Below, one piece after another: positions 20,472-28,700 of a stretch of 51,291 nucleotides of DNA (position 1 is the stretch's first letter; every line of letters begins with the position of its first letter). The notes beneath the pieces were generated by a model. The model saw only the letters and a program-made list of their open reading frames with translations. It was not told the DNA's origin and did no database searches. The translations under genes and the position numbers were made by a program. Origin of the DNA: a virus; the IMG/VR virus record IMGVR_UViG_3300050011_000335, positions 1 to 51,291 of that record; one strand, written 5' to 3'.

Positions 20472-21650
20472 TTAGATGACATACCCACAGATCGTGCTAT
20501 ACAAATCCTGAGCGCCCTTATCGAGGTTGGTCATTATGACTTCTACTCTAACTCCAGTGGGAACAGCAATCGGACTAGCCAACGTAACATCCATACTAGC
20601 ATCAGCTGTAGAGTTAAACTGAACAAACTTGGTCACAAAGATGCCGGTAGCAACACCAGTCTCAACCTGGACCAACATCTTGGTGAGACCAGATCCAGCA
20701 GCTATCACCTGATCGAAGTAAAAGAAAGTAGTTCCTCCAGCCGTATAAATGTGAGTATCAGAAGCGTTTACAGCAATCGCAACAGCCTGCTTAAAGTCAT
20801 CGACTGTCGTACCAGGAACGGTGTCCACAGATACAAATACTGGATTAGCTGCAGAATTGGCAGCTCCATTACTCGTGATAGAGATGGGCCAAGCATTGGC
20901 CGCAGTATTAGGAGCACCCTGATTGGCAGTAACCCTCAATGTTTGAGCGGTAGTAGCTCCAGCTCCAAAGTCTGCAAGACCGGCAGCATTTCCAACTTCA
21001 GCAGCCACTCGTAAAGTTTGCGCTCCAACGGTTCCCCAATTGAAGTCAGCCGCGCCAGTAGCGTTACCGATCTGTGCAGCAGATCTTATGGCTTGTCCAT
21101 CAATAGTTCCGTAGTTATAATCTATAGCACCGGTTGGATTACCAAGCTGAGCCGCAACTTGAAGGGTTTGTGCATTTACTGCGCCATAGTTGAAATTGGC
21201 TGCCCCTGTTGCATTACCAATTTGGGAAGCGGTACGTAAGGTATTAGCTCCAACAACGCCATAATTAGTATCGTAACCTAAAGTAGTGGTAACTAACAAC
21301 CTACCATGCGAATCAACTTGGATAGCAGATTGTTCACCATTTGTTAATGTAGGCAGAGTCGTGTTATATTGGCCACCAATTAACTCAGAATATGCAGCAG
21401 ATGCTCCAGGAGATGCTGGGCCAGTAGATGGATCCACAACCTGTAACCAATAAGTTGCACTTAGGAGTTGATCCCCGATGAGATTTCCAGCGCTATCAGC
21501 ATTAACGATATATAGACTACCATGAGTATCTACTTTAGCTTGCTGAGTAGTTGGACTGGTCGCATCACCAATTTTGATGATAATATCATCGGGAGCTACT
21601 TGGCCCGGTAAATTACTTCTAACCGGCAATTCACTTGAATAATCAGACAT
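20472..21650 (-). CDS. repeat-containing fibre/adhesin-like virion protein, 392 aa
   Basis: AAGGAGACCTAA precedes ATG 21650. The N-terminus has 'VDTHGSLYIVNADSAGNLI', followed by six tandem repeats of about 21 residues (NYGVVGANTLRTASQIGNAT, FNYGAVNAQTLQVAAQLGNP, YNYGTIDGQAIRSAAQIG, and so on). A C-terminal beta domain (residues about 280-392) is rich in Val/Thr. It is a paralogue of 18594-20393, with six repeats here and three clustered plus one there. I infer a fibre shaft built from the repeats and a C-terminal tip. Confidence 0.7.
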   Translation of the reverse strand: MSDYSSELPVRSNLPGQVAPDDIIIKIGDATSPTTQQAKVDTHGSLYIVNADSAGNLIGDQLLSATYWLQVVDPSTGPASPGASAAYSELIGGQYNTTLPTLTNGEQSAIQVDSHGRLLVTTTLGYDTNYGVVGANTLRTASQIGNATGAANFNYGAVNAQTLQVAAQLGNPTGAIDYNYGTIDGQAIRSAAQIGNATGAADFNWGTVGAQTLRVAAEVGNAAGLADFGAGATTAQTLRVTANQGAPNTAANAWPISITSNGAANSAANPVFVSVDTVPGTTVDDFKQAVAIAVNASDTHIYTAGGTTFFYFDQVIAAGSGLTKMLVQVETGVATGIFVTKFVQFNSTADASMDVTLASPIAVPTGVRVEVIMTNLDKGAQDLYSTICGYVI

Positions 21651-21660
21651 TTAGGTCTCC

Positions 21661-21846
21661 TTAACTAACGACAGCATCGGCAATTTTTGCCGACAATTCT
21701 TGTTCTTTTGCGGTTGAAATTACAATATTGTCTTCAAGACGTTTGATATTGTCCAGGTACTCTTCAATACGTAGCTCTAACCCAGCTTTTGCAGCACTGA
21801 CATTTAACAATTCACATTTTATTTTCTTTAGTTCTAGAGCTGTCAT
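21661..21846 (-). CDS. small coiled-coil protein, 61 aa
   Basis: The product is almost entirely a heptad-type helix (LELKKIKCELLNVSAAKAGL, RIEEYLDNIKRLEDNIVIST). It starts with TTAGGAGTAAT directly upstream and lies between two fibre genes. It could be a fibre chaperone or a trimerisation element, which is inference from position only. A CAATCTTAGG motif overlaps its ribosome binding site. Confidence 0.6.
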   Translation of the reverse strand: MTALELKKIKCELLNVSAAKAGLELRIEEYLDNIKRLEDNIVISTAKEQELSAKIADAVVS

Positions 21847-21852
21847 ATTACT

Positions 21853-21862
21853 CCTAAGATTG
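21853..21862 (-). promoter_or_regulatory. CCAATCTTA-type motif copy (CAATCTTAGG)
   Basis: An eight-of-nine match in the 27-base gap before the coiled-coil gene. Here the motif runs into the Shine-Dalgarno sequence. Confidence 0.3.
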
Positions 21863-21873
21863 TTAAATGTTCG

Positions 21874-22746
21874 TTATGTGATTTCTAATACTTGAATTCT
21901 TCCTTCAAAATCACCAACATAGGGCCTATTATGCAAAACATATACTTTCAAGGTATCTCCTAGACTTAAAACAAACCCTTGACTGGATCCAGTCGTAAAT
22001 TCAAAGTATTCGTTCAAAGAACTTCCGTAAAAAGTCCTACGAGTATCGATTTGAGCAGCATTCCAAAATACAGTGTATTTGGCAATATTTTCACCAGAAA
22101 CCGAGATTCTTTCTAGAACTGTCTCAGTTATGCCCCCAGGTACAGTGTATTGGACTAGGAGGGTGGTAGCGCCGGAAACTACAGAATTGGCCTCATTGTA
22201 AATATTCTTAACAGTATCGCCAGGAGTAGGGACAGAGACTATGTTTACGTTTAAGGAACCGTCTGGATTTGGCTCGACGAAGTTACCATTTGGCCCCTTT
22301 ACCTCAACTGCTCCAATTGATATACTTCCTTCAAATGAAACCGGGAAGGGATTGTCTGCTCCAAAAGGATTGCCAATGCAGTCTACAGCAGTCCCACGCC
22401 AGCTATTGCTGGGTTCCTGCATGTAGGAGGCGTATTTCCTAATTTCATCGGGTAGGACGGCTTTAGGCTGCTCTACAGCGAATATGAAGGATCCAGCAGC
22501 TATTGTATAGGCGCTGACATCGGTCCTATGGTTCATGTTGGCGCTTGGAGGGCCTACCCACAGAATGGTAGAACTAACTACTCTCTTGATTTCCACGTTT
22601 AATGGGGGAAGAAGGGGTGCCTGAAGTACGGCTTGTTGTTTTACGTAGAAACCACAGGTATCGGTTACTGTAACAACGCCTTCGGTTGTGCCGTCAGCAA
22701 TTAATAGAACTGGAGGTACAGCCGAAAGATTCCTTTCAAGTGCCAC
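21874..22746 (-). CDS. conserved large-phage virion protein, 290 aa (GTG start)
   Basis: GTG 22746 (MALERNLSAVPPVLLIADGT) is the likely start, with AAGGAAACGGG at some distance. The N-terminal 100 residues contain 'TVTDTCGFYVKQQAVLQAP' and 'AYTIAAGSFIFAVEQPKAVL', a pattern I associate with a conserved tail or baseplate-region protein of large phages. The C-terminal half is a beta domain (TTLLVQYTVPGGITETVLER) ending in a strand-rich 'VYVLHNRPYVGDFEGRIQVL'. It probably attaches to or forms part of the fibre complex. Confidence 0.6.
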   Translation of the reverse strand: MALERNLSAVPPVLLIADGTTEGVVTVTDTCGFYVKQQAVLQAPLLPPLNVEIKRVVSSTILWVGPPSANMNHRTDVSAYTIAAGSFIFAVEQPKAVLPDEIRKYASYMQEPSNSWRGTAVDCIGNPFGADNPFPVSFEGSISIGAVEVKGPNGNFVEPNPDGSLNVNIVSVPTPGDTVKNIYNEANSVVSGATTLLVQYTVPGGITETVLERISVSGENIAKYTVFWNAAQIDTRRTFYGSSLNEYFEFTTGSSQGFVLSLGDTLKVYVLHNRPYVGDFEGRIQVLEIT

Positions 22747-22790
22747 ATCAAACCCGTTTCCTTAAGGCTTCAACCATATGAAGCTATACA

Positions 22791-22800
22791 GCAAGATTGG
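22791..22800 (-). promoter_or_regulatory. CCAATCTTA-type motif copy (CCAATCTTGC)
   Basis: One mismatch, located directly after the HNH gene stop and 45 bases upstream of the GTG start at 22746. Confidence 0.35.
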
Positions 22801-22801
22801 A

Positions 22802-23476
22802 TTAATATTTCTCGGGGTTGAAATCTACCTTATTGCCTTTTGAAAGATTCTCAGATGCGGTCAATATCTGTAAGTTCCATGGGACATGAAGACCCCTTAC
22901 TAGTTTACCCTGCAATGGAATTATATGGTCTACTTGATGCTTAATTCCAGTTTCTTTAGTTAATCTTGCAGCTTTTACATAAATATCTTGAATTTCAAGT
23001 AGTTGAGTCTCATTAAGCCATTTAGGGGTGGCGTTTATTTTACAAGCCAATCTTTTTGCCGTTAAAGCATTGACCTTACCCGAATTGGCCTTTTTATATT
23101 CTTTTTGACGAGCATGGATCTCATCTTTATGTTTTGCCAAATAGTTAAGGTTGTAGGTCGCAGCCTCTTCTTTGTGTTCGGCTCTATAAGAAACTATTTT
23201 CTCTTTATTTTCAGCTCTCCATTTGGCATCAGATATTCTTTTTTCTTCTTCGTGTTCCGATTTCCATTTAGAAAAGTATACTGCCCGCTCTTCTTTACGT
23301 CCAGCATTGTAAAGAACCGCTTTGGCCAAAATAATTTCTTTGTTTTTATTGTAATATAGAGAATTGTAAATTTTTATACATTCTTTGCATCTAGATTCCA
23401 ACCCGTCTTTATGACCCCTATTTTTAGTAAATTCTACTGATTCTTTATCCTTTTTGCACCCAAAACACTGTTTCAT
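22802..23476 (-). CDS. HNH homing endonuclease, second copy
   Basis: The N-terminal ribbon (MKQCFGCKKDKESVEF, later RCKECIKIY) carries two CxxC pairs. A Lys/Glu-rich spacer with fewer repeats than the 11179-12051 copy follows (SEHEEEKRISDAKWRAENKE, AEHKEEAATY). The nuclease core QVDHIIPLQGK (His184) and HVPWNLQILTASENLSKGNK matches the first copy closely. The gene lies alone between two virion genes and is probably a mobile insertion. There is no visible canonical ribosome binding site. Confidence 0.85.
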   Translation of the reverse strand: MKQCFGCKKDKESVEFTKNRGHKDGLESRCKECIKIYNSLYYNKNKEIILAKAVLYNAGRKEERAVYFSKWKSEHEEEKRISDAKWRAENKEKIVSYRAEHKEEAATYNLNYLAKHKDEIHARQKEYKKANSGKVNALTAKRLACKINATPKWLNETQLLEIQDIYVKAARLTKETGIKHQVDHIIPLQGKLVRGLHVPWNLQILTASENLSKGNKVDFNPEKY

Positions 23477-23496
23477 AACTACTATATATCACAAGG

Positions 23497-24768
23497 TTAT
23501 CTACTTATAGCTACCACTAAGACTGCCCCAGGACCTGGATCTGCTACCCATTCCGCCGTTAAGCCGCCAGTGACAACGGTGTTCCACCCTATGAATGCAA
23601 GAGATGTCCTGGTAGCGGCACCTTGAGTCTTTTGTGTGACTGCGAGAATGGTATCTGTAGTTAATAGTCCAGTAACAGTCATTGCTTCTGAGACAGCCCC
23701 ACCAACACTTGGATTGGAAGTAAGGGCTAAAACCTGTGGTGCAGGAGGAGAAATAGCTGTAGTCCAGGCAGTACCATTCCACCAAAAAGGCTCACTTAAA
23801 TCGGTATCGTACCACTGAATACCATAATCGGTAGCTCCAAGCCCGGCAGATATGGCATAGCTATTCTTTTGGGCAGTTGTTCCAGGTAAAGCCCTGAACC
23901 CCTTGACCCAATCAGCAGAGCCTCCAAAGGTATTTTCAAGCAATCTGTTTTGCCAGTCGATGGACGTGATTCCACTGCTATCTTCCAACAGTCTTTGAGT
24001 CCAATCTAACGAAGTCAAGCCAGCGGCATCTAAAAGAAGTCTGTTATTCCAATAGATGGCTGTCACGTTGGAAGAATCTGTAATAATGTTTCCAAGTAAA
24101 CTTATACTTGAAAAACCAGTGTAAGCTGAAATAGTATTAATTCTAATGCCATTAAAATCGGTATTAGTTCCATTATTTCCTGTCGCAACGGTCATCCAAG
24201 AACTATTGGCTACGCTCCAAATAATCTCTATAGTCGAACCGACCGCCATGGTATAATCAATTTGTCCAGGGAGGACCACGCCATGACCGCTATGCATAGT
24301 AACAGTACCAGGACCATTATTTAATAAATACAATACTTGCCCATCGAAAGTGCCTGCCACAAGAGGACTTCCAAAACGACCGGCTCCCAATATTACAGGA
24401 GTAGAATCAGCTGTAGTGAGAATATTGTAAGATGTTGCCGAGTTAACAGAACCGCCAGTCGCTACAAGTTGAGTTGCAGGAGGCAAGGTCAATGAGTTTA
24501 TATTAGTACTACCAGTAAAATTAGCGTTATTGACAGGAGCCGCCGCCGCTATAGATGCAGATAAAGCGTTTAGGACTGCCTGAAGATCTGTTTGAGCAGA
24601 TAGGGTGCCGGTAATCATCCCCCAAACACCACCTCCGCCCCCGCCACCGCCGCCAGCTGCGACTTCTACTAAAAAGTCTCCTAGCCCAAAACCGCTGGCA
24701 TTGCTGAAATAAACCCCATTTAAGGCACTTTGAATTAAAACTGATTGTGTTTGTAAAGATAGGCTCAT
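23497..24768 (-). CDS. tail fibre protein with duplicated N-terminal adaptor, 423 aa
   Basis: The N-terminus MSLSLQTQSVLIQSALNG, continuing VYFSNASGFGLGD, is nearly identical to that of the neighbouring 24779-25771 product, so both probably dock to the same site. A run of nine Gly (about residues 38-46) is a flexible hinge. Residues about 225-280 contain four 18-residue repeats (DSSGITSIDWQNRLLEN, DAAGLTSLDWTQRLLED). A C-terminal beta domain includes the segment DTDLSEPFWWNGTAW. The 'D-x-x-G-x-x-S-x-D-W-x-x-R' repeat recurs in the giant fibre. I infer receptor or surface binding. Confidence 0.75.
   Translation of the reverse strand: MSLSLQTQSVLIQSALNGVYFSNASGFGLGDFLVEVAAGGGGGGGGGVWGMITGTLSAQTDLQAVLNALSASIAAAAPVNNANFTGSTNINSLTLPPATQLVATGGSVNSATSYNILTTADSTPVILGAGRFGSPLVAGTFDGQVLYLLNNGPGTVTMHSGHGVVLPGQIDYTMAVGSTIEIIWSVANSSWMTVATGNNGTNTDFNGIRINTISAYTGFSSISLLGNIITDSSNVTAIYWNNRLLLDAAGLTSLDWTQRLLEDSSGITSIDWQNRLLENTFGGSADWVKGFRALPGTTAQKNSYAISAGLGATDYGIQWYDTDLSEPFWWNGTAWTTAISPPAPQVLALTSNPSVGGAVSEAMTVTGLLTTDTILAVTQKTQGAATRTSLAFIGWNTVVTGGLTAEWVADPGPGAVLVVAISR
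24676..24768 (-). repeat. fibre N-terminal coding repeat, copy A
   Basis: About 93 bases encoding the shared adaptor. They match 25679-25771 closely; for example, AAAACTGATTGTGTTTGTAA is identical on the + strand. Same orientation, about 1 kb apart. Confidence 0.8.
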
Positions 24769-24778
24769 ATTGTTTCCC

Positions 24779-25771
24779 TTAAGCTGGTATTTCTAAAGCA
24801 TATAAAGTCATTTGAAACGAACTAGTAAGCCCACCCTGGATAAATGGAACTTTCCCTGCTGGAATGTCAGAACTGGTGATTAACGTATCATACTCTGTAT
24901 TCAATTCTACAAATGGCAACACGTTAAATGCTGCAACTTCACCAGGAGTCTTGCCAGCATAGACCGGGTTTATCAATGTGGCTGGGTCTAATTGATCTAC
25001 TGCAGGGGCTCCGCCTAGACCAATAATAGAAAAGGTAAAGCCGGTTCCTGAACCATTATCGCTATTAGCAGTAATTGTTCCACTAAACAAATTAGCCACA
25101 ACAAATACTCCTAATGGCGTAGGACTTGCAATCGCATCATTGACTGCGAAGGGTATGCTGGCATTAATAGTAGACTGTAATGCATCGGCCACTGCCATAG
25201 GGGTAGAATTTGTAGCAAAATCCACTTCAAAGCCTACTCGACTTCCGAAAGGACCTGGATCTGTACCACTTCCGGAAACATTGAACCAAAAGTAGTAACC
25301 ACCAGCATAAGGAGAAGTGGAAGGCATATTGATGAATATATATTTGTTAGTAAGAGAATTTGATACATCTGCTATAGTCGTAATCTGTGTAATTTGTGGT
25401 CCTACTCCAGTAGATGAATCGGCATATCCAAACATAAATCCACCAGAAGTTTTACCGCCTAGAACCCTTAACTTTTTTCCAGCTGGAACGGAATAGGGAG
25501 TTCCTGTACTAGTCCTGGGATCCGAAAACAGAGCCGCATTAGCCCCCAGTCCACCAACCTGTCCAGATGGTAAAATAACAAGGCCGGTCACATTGGTAAA
25601 AGTTCGTCCTGCAAGCGTTACACTGTCTGCAAGCGTTGTACTGTTTGTCATAATTTCTCCTACAATTTCTGCAATGAGATCTCCCAAGCCAAATCCACTG
25701 CTATTACTAAAATAAACACCATTTAAGGCGCTTTGTATTAAAACTGATTGTGTTTGTAAAGATAAGGCCAT
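24779..25771 (-). CDS. tail fibre protein sharing the N-terminal adaptor, 330 aa
   Basis: Starts MALSLQTQSVLIQSALNG, the same adaptor as the downstream fibre, then differs completely: residues about 45-330 form Thr/Ser/Gly-rich beta domains (TNVTGLVILPSGQVGGLGAN, GGYYFWFNVSGSGTDPGPFG). Two fibres with one adaptor and different tips could be carried together to widen host range or form a branched complex. The start lies three bases after the giant fibre's stop, with no clear Shine-Dalgarno sequence, so translation may be coupled. Confidence 0.7.
   Translation of the reverse strand: MALSLQTQSVLIQSALNGVYFSNSSGFGLGDLIAEIVGEIMTNSTTLADSVTLAGRTFTNVTGLVILPSGQVGGLGANAALFSDPRTSTGTPYSVPAGKKLRVLGGKTSGGFMFGYADSSTGVGPQITQITTIADVSNSLTNKYIFINMPSTSPYAGGYYFWFNVSGSGTDPGPFGSRVGFEVDFATNSTPMAVADALQSTINASIPFAVNDAIASPTPLGVFVVANLFSGTITANSDNGSGTGFTFSIIGLGGAPAVDQLDPATLINPVYAGKTPGEVAAFNVLPFVELNTEYDTLITSSDIPAGKVPFIQGGLTSSFQMTLYALEIPA
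25679..25771 (-). repeat. fibre N-terminal coding repeat, copy B
   Basis: Partner of 24676-24768. The direct orientation means recombination between the copies would delete the intervening fibre or swap tips rather than invert it. Confidence 0.8.
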
Positions 25772-25773
25772 AT

Positions 25774-28700
25774 TTATGTACCCACATAGGTCCAGGAAAA
25801 ATAATTCCTAGAATTGCTGGAAACAATAGTAGGAGTTGTTGCTCCACTACTAACCTGTACTTTAATCGTATCTCCTACGGCACACTGAAATAAATCTGTC
25901 ACCAAAGCACTTAGATTGGTAAGACCAGCAGCCCCATCTACTAAAGCCTCACTGATTTGGCTAAAAGTTCCAGTTTGCTGTATTTGTAAGTCTAAAGCAC
26001 TATTTAGGTCTACGGTTCCAGCAGTCGCAATTCCCGCATTAATATGGTATTTTCCAGCTGTTTGAATAGTTAAGATTCCTGTAGAAGTGTTGTATGCAGT
26101 TTGGGCATCCCATCCTTTTGTGGCATAAATGACTGTAGCTAGGGAACCCGAAATAGTACTAACCGAGCTAAAATATCGACCGCTTATCCCAGCAAATAAA
26201 GTTGAGCTTATATTCCCATTTGCATCAGTACTTAACGGTCCCGCAACTGTTAATCCTCTAATCCTGGCATTTCCAACTACATCTAAGGATTGAGTTCCTG
26301 GAGTATTATACCCCAACCCTATTGCCAGCCCTATATTGTCTATTCTGACTCTTTGATTGAGAATTCCATTATATCTTGTCAAGAAATCAAGATGACCGGT
26401 AGATCCACCAGAGGTTACAAGTTGACCCGCAGTGATGCCTGTTGTATTAAGAGCAAGTAGGGAACTATTGGCTGCATTAGTAGTTCCATTTGTTGTTGAA
26501 GTAAAACTCCAAAAAGTCATAACTGCAGTATTAGCGGCAGTAGCAAGATTAGATAGAGTTACTACAAGACCAGAAATAGAGACAACTGTAGTGTTTACTG
26601 GAAATCCGTTTGCATTAAATGTGATCAAGTCCCCAACGGCAATGCCAGCAGTAGACGAAACGGTAACCGTGTTGAGTCCAATTACAGTAGTCACAGTTTG
26701 AGTTGCAGCAGAAGTCCAAAAATTAAATCCAAACGGACTACCTTGAGTACCAACGGTAGCGTTGTTTGACATAGTAACTGAAGTATTTGCTATAAAACTA
26801 GTCACAGTAGTGTTTGCAGGAATTTCGGCACCAGAGATAAATTGAACATTGCCGCCTATAAGTCCTGTTGTTGATGCTACACTGGACATCAAATTACTTG
26901 CTGCTGTAGTAGCGCCAGTAGTTACTAATATTTGGGTATAAAAAGTAACGCTTACTCCAGAGGTGGAGGTTGTAGCCGCACTTGACATTAATACCGTTCC
27001 ACCTCCGACATTGATACTTACAACTGTAGTACTTGCAGGAATGCCTGTTCCAACTATTAATTGTCCAGCAGTAATGCTGGCAATAGAACCTGCAGTAATA
27101 GTTAAAGTAGTGGTTCCATTAGTAGTAGCAGTAGTAGCTACAGAAGGGCTACCGTAAAAACCAAACACATTTCCGTTATTCCCTACAGTAGTGACTCCAA
27201 CAGTATTATTTGTCATTATTACGGAATTGCCGTTAACACTGCCAACGGTTGTACTATTCACAGTTGAGCCTGTTGGTATACCTAGGGCAGGAGCGATATT
27301 GATATCGTATACTCCTTGAATAGCAGAACTAAATGACGTAGCGCCCAAGTTATTTTGAAATACTATGCTGCTGAAACAACCAGCTAAACCTTGGGTGTTT
27401 CTAAGTGCCATTACTGATCCAAAGGCATCTCCTCCAGCAGCAAAAGTGTTACTTCCGGAAAGTGCCGAGTCCGCCGCATTCAGATCAAATTTCCAAATAG
27501 GTGCTGCTGAGCCGTGACTAACTGCATTATTAGCCGATACTAGGCTTGTGTTCAGTACACCTTGATTTACAAAGCTTAAAGTACCAGTAGATATAGCATT
27601 TATTTGCCAGAAACGAGCAATGGAATTGCCCATACCTTCCAATGAAAGGCCATAACCAGATGTATCATTGAGTTGCTGAACATTAAGGGATCCCAAAACT
27701 GTCGCTGCTGCACCGGTAGATCCACCCACTACATTTGGAGAGTCAACTATCCATGTACCGTCAGAAGTACTATTATCTATTAATTTTAGTACTATCATCC
27801 CAGTTTGTGGAACTCTTGCTATCGTAGTAGAGCTATTGTTACTTATAGTTATTTCTATAGGAGTAGCAACTGTAAAATTAGAAAAAGTGGCATTTCCAGT
27901 AACCGGCCCACTAAAATAAGTTAACGTTCCGCTCGCACCAGTAAATGATCCTGAAAATGGCATCCCGGTTCCAACAGAAGTGAGAGACAAAAAAGGAGTA
28001 CTATTGGCAGCGGTTACTGTAAAAAATTGTCCATTATTTTCATAAACAGTCCCTACAGAAGTGGCTAAAGCTATTATGGTAAAAGTATAACTTCCAGTGT
28101 TATTGTAGATCTCAAACTTTTGACCCACAGACATAGTATTGGCAGCCGGTAATTTTACAGTCTGAGCCAATTGTGTAGTCAGAGTAACATCGTTTATTAT
28201 TACCTGTATTTGTTTAGAAATATTGGTTAAAGTTAAAGTTGTGGCAGAACTAATTGTAGTAGCTACTTGTTCAACTATATCTGTAGCCTTTACGGTAGGC
28301 GTAGTTGCAACCCAGTTGGTGCCATCCGATCTAAGTTCAACTGTCCCGTAGTTGCTGGTCATTACATACTGTGTTAACCCGTTAATGGTCTCAGAAGCGT
28401 GTTGTTTGATTGTGATGTTGTTGGTAGAAGCAGTTCCTGTTTTGTCTTCTATGGTCAACTCACGACCGTTAGTGGGGGCTGGCAAAGTAATCGTGATGGG
28501 GTTGAGCGTGGAATCTGTGAAGACGATGTTATCGGTGGTACCACTATCAATAGTATAAGTAGCCGCAGTTATGGTAGCAGTTTTATAATTTATGCCACCA
28601 TTAAATTGATTGATAGTTGATGAGGAAGCAGAGCCAATAGTGGTCATGCTAGTCGGAAAAGAAGACAGAGTGGTATTGCCAGCAAGAGTGTTGGCCATAG

